Source of the DNA: Nepenthes gracilis | Lineage: Eukaryota; Streptophyta; Magnoliopsida; Caryophyllales; Nepenthaceae | Assembly: GCA_033239525.1 (NCBI GenBank) | Contig: BSYO01000022.1 | Span: 11,914,923 to 11,978,922 of the forward strand | Length of the DNA stretch: 64,000 bases | Direction: 5' to 3' | In this document: piece after piece, positions 23,299 to 32,650 of the stretch | Layout of the letters: each line of letters starts with the position of its first letter | Numbering within the stretch: the first letter of the stretch is position 1 | The notes under the pieces: model-generated | What the model was told of the DNA's origin: nothing | The model's database searches: none | The model's input: the letters and a program-made list of their open reading frames with translations, nothing else | Position numbers and translations under genes: made by a program

Positions 23299-23309
23299 TA
23301 GGGGAGAAT
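23299..23309 (+). promoter_or_regulatory. Polypurine tract of the nested chromovirus
   Basis: GTAGGGGAGAA directly precedes the TGTGAGATCTC start of the 3' LTR, as in other Del/Tekay elements. Confidence 0.75.
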
Positions 23310-23419
23310 TGTGAGATCTCAACTTCAAAAAAAAAAACTTAAAATTGGAATAAAGTATTAAAACGGAGTAGTTTGTGCCACAGAAGACCGGACTGCTTGA
23401 AGTCCAGAATAGATAAAGT

Positions 23420-23620
23420 TGATCGGAACTTGTAAGGTTGGCCGGCTTTTAGAAGGTTGACCGGCTTTAGAATATTAACTAGCTTTAGAATATTAATCGG
23501 CTTGAGTAAGGGTTGACCGAAAATTGTGATGTTGGCCGGATGTTGATCGGCGTCAAAATGTTAACCAACCCAAAGAGTTGACCGGTCTTGAGAAAGGTTG
23601 ACCGGTCTTGAATAAAAGAA
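23420..23620 (+). repeat. TTGACCGGC tandem array in the chromovirus LTR
   Basis: About ten degenerate units of 18 to 26 bases share the core GTTGACCGG(C/T)(T/C)T followed by AGAA or GAGT. The array lies upstream of the TATA box at 23875, so it could be promoter sequence. It is absent from the truncated 5' LTR. Confidence 0.7.
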
Positions 23621-24339
23621 GCAAAACAATGACCGACCCTGAGCACTGACCAAAGAATTGACTGGGATAAATTAAGAGTAACTAAAGACAAGGACCAACA
23701 TTACTAATTAGTTAGAACCCAACTAGACCCTAACTAAATGAAGTAAACCACCTCGTTGGCCGTCTAATAAGAAGTACCGAAGTAAGTAGCTTAGGCTACT
23801 TACTCCCACCTAACGTCTGAGAAGAAGTACGAGGTGGGTAGCTTACCCCTACTTACTCCACCTAACCGCTCCTCTATAAATGCTCAGTTTTGATCAAGGA
23901 AGTTAGCGTGAGCAACCAGCAAGAAGAACAGGAAGGAGTAGAGGATGAGAGAAAGCTTCCAGTCTATAAGGGTGGGTGAACGGCTGTCAGGCAAGTGTAC
24001 TTCGAACGTTACTCTTTCTGTTTTTAAGAATATTACAAGTGTACCCCCTGTTTTTAAGTTCATGATTTAATACTCTGTTTTAATTTCAGAATATTGCAAG
24101 TGTATTGGACGATCATTCTTTTTAAGTTCGTGTACCCAGATTTTAAAGTTCATGCTCAAGCACTTATATTTCCGTCTCCAAGTTCCAGCTTTCACGAAAC
24201 TGCCAGTTTTCCTTTTCCATTTAGGTTAAATGCATGTTGTTTTAATTACTGTTTGATAAGTTATATTCTGGTTCGAATGCATGCTTTCTACCTTCTGCTA
24301 AACTGATGTTTAAACTAGAGTGCATGAAAAGGAAAGAAT

Positions 24340-25810
24340 AAACCGGCTTGTATGACACTTGCATTACCCAAATTTGAAATCTGCCTTGATTAGTAAAATA
24401 ATTTGAAACCGGCCTTATAGTATAATTTGAAATCGACTTAAGTAAATATCAAAACCAGCCTTACACGTTAATTTGAAATCAGCCTTGCATATTAATTTGA
24501 AACCGGCCAAGAATAATTGAAATCGGCTTTAATCAAAACCAGCATTTGTGCTGAAATTTTGAAACCAGCATTTGCCTTATGATTTTCAAACCGGTCTTGT
24601 AATGTAGTTTTAAAACTGGCATTTTCCTTGTAATTTTTGAAACCGGTCTTGTAATGTAGTTTTGAAACCAGCATTTGCCTTGTAATTTTGAAATCGGCCT
24701 TGTAATATAATTTTAAAACCGGCTATGTGATTTTGAAATCAGCCTTGTAGTGTAATTTTGAAACCGGCCTTGTATCGTACTTTGAAACCAGCATATACAC
24801 TGTGATTTCGAAACCGGCCTTGTAACGCAATTTTGAAATCGGCACTTGCATGGTAAATTTTAAAACCGGCATCGTATTACAATTGAAACCAGCATTTACA
24901 CGGTAATTTCGAAGCCGGCCTTGTGTCGTATTTTGAAATCGGCATTTGCACTGAGACTACGAAACCGGCCTTGTATCGTTATTTTGAAACCGGCATTTGT
25001 ATTGTAATTTTGAAACCGACATTTGCATTATAATTAAAACCGACCTTGTACCCAAATTTGAAACCGGCCTTGATTAGTAAAATAATTTGAAACCGGCCTT
25101 ATAATATAATTTGAAATCGGCTTAAGTAAATATCAAAATCAGCCTTGCATATTAATTTGAAACCGGCCAAGAATAATTGAAATCGGCCTTAAGTGAGACC
25201 GATATTTGTATTGTAATTTTAAAACTGGTATTTGCTCTGCGATTTTAAAACCGGCCTTGTAGTGTAATTTTGAACCGGCCTTATATCGTACTTTGAAACC
25301 GGCATATACACTGTGATTTCAAAACTGGCCTTGTAACGCAATTTTGAAACCAGCACTTGCACGATAAATTTTCAAACCGGTCTTGTATTACAATTGAAAC
25401 CGGCATTTACACGGTAATTTCAAAACCGGCCTTGTGTCGTATTTTGAAACTGACATTTGCATTGAGACTTTGAAACCGGCCTTGTATCGTTATTTTGAAA
25501 CCGGCATTTGTATTGTAATTTTGAAACCGATATTTGCATTATAATTAAAACCGGCTTTGTATTATAATCGAAACCGACATTTGTATTGAAATATCGAAAC
25601 CAGCATTTGCATTGTAATTTTTAAACCAGCCTTGTGTTATAATTGGAACCGGCCTTGCATTATGATTGTGATCGGCATTTATACTGTACCTTCAAAACCG
25701 GCATTTACTCTGTGATTTTGAGACCGACCTTGTATTAAGATTTGAAATCGACATCTGTACTAAAAATTTAAAACCGGCTTATATGTGATTTTGAAACCGG
25801 CTTGTGATAT
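24340..25810 (+). repeat. GAAACCGGC minisatellite array in the LTR
   Basis: About fifty degenerate units of 25 to 30 bases carry the core TTTTGAAACCGGC followed by CTTGTA or ATTTG. Higher-order structure is present: a block containing CTTGATTAGTAAAATAATTTG occurs at about 24384 and again at about 25071, and a GTATCGTACTTTGAAACC block occurs at 24771 and 25280. The 5' LTR has a shorter version at 17085-17650. The array lies downstream of the LTR TATA box, so it would be transcribed. Confidence 0.85.
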
Positions 25811-26729
25811 GGCTGTCCAGAATAAACAAAGAAAAATATACGAACCGGTTTTATGATAATGACAAATAAGTTCAGACCTTAGCCTTGGGAGACAAGGTAC
25901 TCCGACATGCCTTAGGACCTTAAGGTGATAATTGAGGATAACCGAAGTGAGAGCCGTCGTCAGGGCTTTGTACAATGAGGTAGTGATAGCTGTCATCGAG
26001 GCTTTGTACAAGGAGGTATTACCGTGATTGTAAGGAGATGTGCACAATCTATCCTCGATTAAAGCCTCATTCTATTAAGCAATAAATAAAAGAAGCTAAA
26101 TTGTAACCGGCCTTATTTTATGCTCAAAAAAATTATCTGTTTCGACTTTTTGATTAGCTTTTGTTCGGCCAAATACTACCGTATGATATATATGATGCAT
26201 AATTTTCTACATTTTACCGTTCTAAGTGTTATGCATGATTCCGGTCAAATGAGATTCTGTATATGTATTTATAACTGTTAACAGTATGAACGTTTTATGG
26301 AAAATTTGCATGTACTTTGTTAAGCTCCAGCTCACTGTTTTCTATTTTTCTCCCATCAGATGGAAATTTAGAACTTGTGCCTGACGAGACGGAGTAATTA
26401 GAGCCTATCTGAAGGATTTGTAAGGATTCAGAAACACCTTTTGGACGATCGCCACGAAGAAGCAATTAGTGTAATGATTTGTTAGACTCGATAAACTTTT
26501 GTGATTAGACGTTCATGGCTATTTGTATTCGGAAATGAATTTTTATAGGAATGAAAGTAAATGCTTCCGTTGGATAATAGATTTGACTTTCGCTTTGTGT
26601 ATGAAACCTAGACGGCATCTGTGATCCTGTGATTTGGAAGATCGGCCCGGACCTGGCTATCGAAATTTGGTGTCAGTTCCGAGAGATCGATGGCGGATTG
26701 CAAAAAAAAAACTGTTCCGTCACAGCTAG

Positions 26730-28085
26730 CAAAATACTCTTTTATAGTCTTTACACGTGGACGGATCCTCAATGTAAAGAGGCTGTAGAGTCAACATGGT
26801 CTTGAGAACTCTTAATGGGTCAAAAATAAAATATTCAACGACCATCAAATTTTTGACAGCCAATAATGTCGTAGAGTATAAGATGTCACTTGCTAGACTC
26901 AGATTGGCCAAAGAGTGCTTAGCTAAGAACCTGATCGTCTATAATAACTTGAAATTGATTGTCAACTAAGTCTGAGAAAATTTTGAGACTTCCAACCCGC
27001 AACTTTTCAAGTATCTCTCAAAAATCCGATACTTGAGTTCAGCATTGGATAGTGTGAAGATGATCTACATCCCATGAGAAGAAAATAGAAAATTCAACTG
27101 TCTAGCAAGGGCTGCAGCGACCCTGAACCCTAAGCATTATGTACCAAAAATGCGTGAAGTTTTCAAAATTCCCAACATAAACGACTCTGAGTTAGAGATG
27201 ATGTAGATAGTCGATGTCGACAGTTGGATGACTCCCCGCATAAAATACTTGTCCGACGACACATTACTAGAGACTCGGATGAGGCCAAGCATGTGAAAAA
27301 GACAGTAAGCTGGTATACTATTATTGATAAAAAATTTGTACCAACGTGGATACTCTTTCCCATACCTACAGTGCCTCATGCTAGAAGAAGTTGACTATGC
27401 GCTAGGAGAGGTACACCTTGATATTTGTAGATCTCATATTTGGAGCAAGAACCTTACTTTTAAACTCATACGATAAGGTTACTACTAGCTTACCATAAAA
27501 CACAACGCTATGAATTTCGTACAAAAATGTGAGAATTTTCAGGTCCATAGAAATCTTGCCCATCAGCCACATACAGAGCTCTGAGCTTTGCAGTTATCTT
27601 GGCCATTTGCACAATGGAGGCTCGTTATCCTCAGATTCCATCCAATAGCGTCCGAATAAAGGAAGTTCGTGATCGTCGAAAACAAATATTTCACGAAGTG
27701 GGTCTAAGCCATCCCACTAGCTCGGATTACTGAGTGGAATGTTATAGAGTTCGATCATCAGTGTCTCGTGTGTAGATTTGACATCCCCAAAGTCATAGTG
27801 ACCAATAATAAGACCCAATTCACTAGCAAGCGATTCATAAAGTATTGTGTTAATTTGAGAATAAAGTTGGTTCACACTTCCGTTGTTTACCCACAAACCA
27901 ATGGACAAGTGAAGGTTACCAACCGCACACTACTATATGGTTTGAAAATGAAGCTTGAAAGTGTTGGGGGCTCATGGGTAGATGAGTTGCCATTTTTCTT
28001 ATCGTTATACAAGACGACGCCTATAGAGCTGACCAGAGAGACACTTTTTAGCCTCTGGCATGTCTGAGAGACAGAAGCCATGTGT
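26730..28085 (+). pseudogene. Tat RNase H and integrase remnants
   Basis: Host Tat sequence resumes after the nested LTR. Scattered frames at 26790-27100 give RNase H-like peptide (NNVVEYEALLA-like, then a LIVNQV-like motif). The integrase core is at 27570-28080 and is open for 99 codons from 27768. It reads FDIPKVIVTNN and YPQTNGQVKVTNRTL. Two of the catalytic acids are altered: Asp to Asn (27804-27806) and Glu to Lys (27912-27914), still at the D35E spacing. The enzyme cannot be active. Confidence 0.75.
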
Positions 28086-28318
28086 GGACGATGGCTTAAG
28101 TAATCTCAATAGCCTGGCATTCAAACTTGTAAGGCTTGACCAACTTATGTATATATATATTTAAATATCTATGTGTAAGTATAAATAATAAAGAGAGAGA
28201 AAGAAGAATTTACACAATGAAGGAAAATTTTTATTTTATTACAAAAAATGTTACAAGTACAAGTACAAGAATGATAAAAAATAAATAATATAAATATTTA
28301 TTTCGGATAAGGGCAAGG
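28086..28318. other. Spacer after integrase; 3' region of the antisense gene
   Basis: AT-rich spacer. On the minus strand it holds two overlapping AATAAA signals (28240-28235 and 28235-28230), 80 to 90 bases past the stop of the antisense ORF. These fit its polyadenylation region. Confidence 0.55.
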
Positions 28319-29832
28319 CTACGAAGTCTCCAACAAAGGCTCCCAAGAGTTCACATCGTCTCTGGGATGGTACAATACATCTGAACTATATCGTACACTA
28401 GCGTTCCTAGGATGGAATATGGGAACTGGAATGCTAGAAGCCACCAATTTGGTGATGTGTTGGTAAAGACTGATATTGTCCCAATACTTGCACTCCATGA
28501 CCTGCCTGATGTCATTCATACTAATAGATGTCTGAAACTCACTCTCTAATTTGAAATTCTAATCATAAAGGAAGGCGTACTCTTACTTTGTCTCAGACAG
28601 CTCGTGTTTGAGACGAGAAATACCCTCCTCTAATGTTGAGAACTTCTCTTTCTCAGTATAATTGTGAGCCAAGCGGTCGGTAGTGGAGATGAGACGATGG
28701 GCCAAGATATCAGCCCATCCTCGACCCATCCTTCGGCCTCATCTTCAACTCTAGCCTTAGACGCTGGGGGCTCGGGAGAAGGTATGTCGGTATCCTCAGT
28801 ATGAAGTTTCAAGATGACCACCTCAATGATGCTGGTCACTGGAAACTCGATATAAGGCACCTCCTCAGCTTCCCCAGATTGAGTCTCATTGATTTAGGAA
28901 ACACCCTCGACAAAGTTGATAGGAAGATCAGACAGGGGCTCCTTAGATAGCGATGACAGAATGGCTAGCACCCCGAATGAAATAAGTGTTGGAGTAGGGA
29001 TTGGAACGTCTTTGGCTCTAGCCTCATTAGTAGATTTAAAAGGCTTGCAACTTTCATTTGGTACGATGGTCCTAGAGATTTGGGCCAAGAAAGATGTAGA
29101 AGTTGGGTCCACCCTCACCAACGGCCTTTTTCTTCATACCAGCTGATCAATAGTGGCTTTGTTGTTATAGGATGGCCCGACCAAGTCCTCCTTGCACTTG
29201 GGCGTTTGGGACAACAGCTTGTTTATTTGAAAAGGCCTTTGTCTCCTTTTCTGCTTCCTTTTGTGAACCGACAGTGTAGAAGGAGCATCCAACCTCTCCA
29301 TTACAGGCTCCCATTTAGCCTAAGCCAGGAACTTGACTAGCAGCCATCGGTTCTTTTTATTCTTATTAAAGGAGCTGGCTTTTTCTTTAAGGAGTTATGT
29401 CAGCACATTAACTGACTCCTTCTCATGCTCAATTATTTCGGTATTAAAACAATGAAGAGACTCAACCTCATTTGTTGGAAAGCTCCCATCCAGAGAAAGT
29501 CGCCAAGTAGAAGAATCGGTCCTTCCATCTCTCCGTTGAATTTGAGTTTCCCCCATTCAACACAAAATCAGAACGTGGAGAGACCGAAATCCAATCTACT
29601 TTATACTGAAAACAAAGAATAACCTTAACGAACTTGGTGTTCAATAACAGGTCATGAATACGAGCAAAAATATATAAAGAAACTAAATATCTGACAGCAT
29701 TGGGCTGCAGGCTCTACCACCTACTCTAGGCAAAAGATATACTAACGAGCTCAAAATCGTATACCAAACCTGGATGTAGTCGATGTCGGCAGATGTAAGG
29801 ATTGATTGAATATCATTAACACTGGGAGCCAT
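28319..29832 (-). pseudogene. Antisense extra gene of the Tat element (Transposase_28-like)
   Basis: A minus-strand gene lies between integrase and the 3' LTR, running against the element. It starts at ATG 29832 (MAPSVNDIQSILTSADIDYI) and ends at TAG 28321-28319. Its N-terminal third resembles the 'putative gypsy type transposon' family: a YxI segment, then PRVGGRACSP for the usual PxPGERAC, and later a WKDRFFYLATFSGWE block like the conserved WKxRFFFV. A TATA box lies about 105 bases upstream, and AATAAA signals follow the stop. Antisense ORFs in this position are known from some Tat elements such as Grande; their function is unknown. The frame has several stops and at least one shift. The family name is from memory of motif shape. 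Confidence 0.6.
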
Positions 29833-29936
29833 AGAAGATGAAGGGTTTTAGAGAATGAAGAAGACGACGAAAGGGTTTTGAAGAGAAGGCAAGGAACGAA
29901 AGATTTTGAAAAGTATGGAAACGAAGGATTTGAGCC

Positions 29937-29944
29937 TATTTATA
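29937..29944 (-). promoter_or_regulatory. TATA box of the antisense gene
   Basis: On the minus strand TATAAATA, within TTATAAATAGG, stands about 105 bases before the ATG at 29832. A CT-rich leader of about 75 bases follows, as expected of a plant polymerase II promoter. Confidence 0.6.
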
Positions 29945-30048
29945 ACAAAGTTCATCGAGTTGAAACGATACCGTAGAGATGAAAATTCAAAAAGATGTGC
30001 CTCATCATGACTGTGAAATGTGTCAACACCATGTAGGTTATGCAACAC

Positions 30049-30327
30049 GTCAAATCACCCGAAATCAGTAATAATGATTGGTGCAATTCCAAAAACGGCA
30101 TGGAACTCGAAGAAGCTCACATTTAATAGTGCTGTTGGTGGCATGAATGAAGTCCGTCGGGTTAGGAGCTCAGGTCTGGACATTCAATGAAGCTCATTGG
30201 ACTGAAAGTCCTTGTCTCATGAGCTAATGAAGTCCATCGGACTAAGAGCACAGGTTCGGACATATAACCATCCTCGGACATTATTCCAAAAGATTGAATT
30301 TCAAACCTTCTAACATAGGCTGCTAGT
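30049..30327. other. Spacer before the Tat 3' LTR with short repeats
   Basis: No coding sequence. A degenerate motif, ATGAAGTCC(G/A)TCGG(G/A)(T/C)TA, occurs at about 30147 and 30226, with a related ATGAAGCTCATTGGACT at 30186. It lies upstream of the antisense gene and could hold its promoter elements. Confidence 0.45.
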
Positions 30328-30975
30328 AATGGATATGATTGCTGACGGCCCAAGAGGAAGAATCCATCCAAATATTTAGACCATAATAAAATGGAGGCCC
30401 AGTCGGTCTCTACGGCCTAAGATTGATGAACAAACTCGTTGGCCGTATCCGGGTAGTTTACTCATCGAAGGAAGATGGAGCCAACACTAATGACTGGGTA
30501 GTTTACTCGGGTACCAGTTAAAATCGTCAATTAAATGGCATCTTATCCACCGAACGGTTTATTAAGCGGTTGGCAGAAAAAGTTAATTGTTCCCTAACTT
30601 CTATAAAATCCCCTCATTCCTAACAAGAAAAGGGGACGATGCTCAACCAAATAAAAACTAATCAAAGACAACTTAAGACGCTCAAAGCGCACATACTCTC
30701 TCATTAAAACACTTTCTAAAAAGTGCACAGTGCAAACTAAAAACATCTATGCAAGCATTTATACTTGCATCCTCTCCTTTGCCTTTCCTCAAATAAGGAT
30801 TCTAACATAAGTATCGAAAGATGTACAGAGAAGTAAATCCCGTCAATCCTTTAACCATACTATGTTGTGTGGCATAAGATTCAGATTAAGAGCGTACGGA
30901 GATCAGATTTGCTTCAGACCCGACGGACAGTTCTTGACTTCTTAATTCGTACAACAATTCGGATCCGATGACGCA
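30328..30975 (+). repeat. 3' LTR of the Tat element
   Basis: Aligns with 15462-16134 over its whole length, with many substitutions. The first two bases are TA where the left copy has TG. It carries the TATA box TATAAAAT at 30602-30609. It ends GACGCA, followed by TTAATGAT. Confidence 0.8.
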
Positions 30976-31564
30976 TTAATGATATAATTTCTATCAATTA
31001 ATACTTATCATATTTTGCATTATATTTAATTATGTTATCCACATGTTTTTCATTTTGTGAAATAGTATGTGCAATATGTATTGTGTAATAACTCCATTAA
31101 AATTTTTTTTAGAGCGCTCCTGCCTATGGCTAGCCACCGAGACTCTCTCTGAAATCACTGCTTAAGCCCATGTTTGGTCGATAGCTTATGAAACTGTCTT
31201 GGAAGAGTTTTGCTCCATCAAAACCTCAAATGAAGAGCCCTACCAACATATAACTAAAAAATAATATGTATAATTGATATAAGACTCATAAAAAAATAAT
31301 CCAAAATCTAATAGAAACTTCTATCTTTTGATGAAGGGCCCCATAATTAACTATTATCTGAACCAAAAGAAGAAAAAAGGTCAAGTTGTTAACTATTATA
31401 TCTGAACCCTTTCTCTTTGTTCTAGCCCATGCCTAAAAGCATATTGTTGCCGGTTTAGTTATTGTTGTAGGCACGAGGGCGTGTGCACTAAACTTGTGAA
31501 AGGTGCTCAATTTTTGTAAATTCTTCATTTTAATGTTATTTTAATTTATTACGAAAAATCGACA
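30976..31564. other. Intergenic spacer upstream of the DnaJ gene
   Basis: AT-rich DNA with no gene seen. A T-rich run near 31102 and a GCTCCTGCCTATGG block at 31114-31128 may be the end of another old insertion, but no family is recognisable. Confidence 0.5.
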
Positions 31565-31583
31565 CGTGGTACACAACCATTGG
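31565..31583 (-). promoter_or_regulatory. ER stress response element (ERSE), exact match
   Basis: On the minus strand this reads CCAAT, nine bases, CCACG, the canonical ERSE that activates ER chaperone genes. It lies about 420 bases upstream of the start codon of an ER-lumenal co-chaperone. The CCACG half overlaps a CACGTG G-box (31563-31568). ERSEs act in either orientation. Recognition is by exact consensus and spacing; activity is inferred. Confidence 0.7.
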
Positions 31584-31673
31584 AGGATGACAACAGCGAG
31601 AGCCTTCTCATTGGTCAGTCTCCACGAGAACACGTCGCGAATTGCAGTCAAGCCGTTGATTCGTTTCAGGTGC

Positions 31674-31893
31674 ACCAGAGAGAAGAGGGAGAGAACGCGG
31701 GAGGGAGATTGAGAGAGGGATTTTGTTGACAGAGATCGAACGAGAGAGAGGGTGGAAGAGAGAGACGGGGTTCTAGCATTCAAACCAGAGAGAAGAGGGA
31801 GAGAACGCGGGAGGGAGATTGAGAGAGGGATTTTGTTGACAGAGATCGAACGAGAGAGAGGCTGGAAGAGAGAGACGGGGTTCTAGCATTCAA
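31674..31893 (+). repeat. 110-bp perfect tandem duplication in the DnaJ promoter or leader
   Basis: Copies 31674-31783 and 31784-31893 differ by one base that I could see (GGTGG at 31751-31755, GCTGG at 31861-31865). The unit is GA-rich and ends TTCTAGCATTCAA. It ends 109 bases before the ATG. Such near-identity means a recent duplication, probably in the 5' untranslated region or core promoter. Confidence 0.9.
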
Positions 31894-32002
31894 ATAGTAT
31901 AACCTCAAGTCAGCTCAGTATTCATAAGTTCAATATCGTAAAAGAAAAGAAAAGCCCTAGAGATCTTAGTCGAGGGATTACGTCTCTCTTTCTAAAGGCT
32001 CT

Positions 32003-32619
32003 ATGGCTCCCCGATGGAGAACAGATCTCTTGTTTCTCTTATGCATTTTATCATACATTCTTTCATCCGTTGCCGGGTACGCACCCCCCTCTCGCAGCCT
32101 TATATTCTCTTAACAATACGTATGGACTTTGATGCACATTTATGATCTTGTTTTATTTAGTTATTAGGAAGGAAAGTTATTGAAATCAAATGTGTGAACT
32201 GTGTAATCTCTAGGTAAAATTCGTGCCTCACTTTCCACAGTTTTATCTCTTTCAAAAGTAATTAGGAAAACTAACTGAAACATTACACACCTCTAAGAAC
32301 CCTCGTAGATTGACTCTATGTCTACGCTTTTTCAGTACATGATAACCCCCAAAAGATGAATTGATAGATGTTCATTGTTTTACTTACATTAATCCTACTT
32401 TTTCAGCATGGGTTGATGAAATGTATGGATCAGTTGAATTTTGAATTCATTTTCGTTCGTTTTGCTCAGGAAGAGTTATTATGATATATTACAAGTGCAA
32501 AAAGGGGCTTCAGATGAGCAGATTAAAAGAGCTTATAGGAAGCTGGCATTGAAGTATCATCCTGATAAGAATCAAGGCAATGAAGAGGCTAACAAAAGAT
32601 TTGCGGAGATTAACAATGG

Positions 32620-32650
<31 letters not shown>

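Larger units (their letters stand above)
17075..26724 (+). mobile_element. Del/Tekay-type chromovirus (Ty3-gypsy) nested in the Tat element
   Basis: The order is partial 5' LTR (17075-18640), decayed tRNA-iMet-type primer site (TTGGTATTGGAG from 18642), gag, protease, reverse transcriptase, RNase H, integrase and chromodomain (18855-23221). A polypurine tract (GTAGGGGAGAA) and a long 3' LTR (23310-26724, 3,415 bp) follow. Coding blocks match the Del/Tekay branch throughout. The 5' LTR lacks the first 1.9 kb present in the 3' copy. Many stops make it inactive, yet the reverse transcriptase core is open for 278 codons. Confidence 0.88.
23310..26724 (+). repeat. 3' LTR of the nested chromovirus (3.4 kb)
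   Basis: Begins TGTGAGATCTC and ends CCGTCACA. It has a unique left part with a TATA box (TATAAATG, 23875-23882) and three kinds of internal tandem array, described separately. The right 1.5 kb is also present in the 5' LTR. Host Tat sequence (RNase H) resumes immediately after it. Confidence 0.85.
15462..30975 (+). mobile_element. Tat-lineage Ty3-gypsy element, degenerate, with a nested chromovirus
   Basis: Two related LTRs (15462-16134 and 30328-30975) enclose a Tat-type layout: a primer-site region beginning TTGGCG, a gag remnant, then RNase H and integrase remnants, then a separate antisense gene and the 3' LTR. A Del/Tekay chromovirus sits between gag and RNase H. The protease and reverse transcriptase of the host element are missing, as is the left half of the inner 5' LTR, which one deletion would explain. 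The LTRs differ at many sites, so the insertion is old. AATGAT before the 5' LTR and about two bases after the 3' LTR fits a target duplication with a slightly uncertain boundary. Confidence 0.8.
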
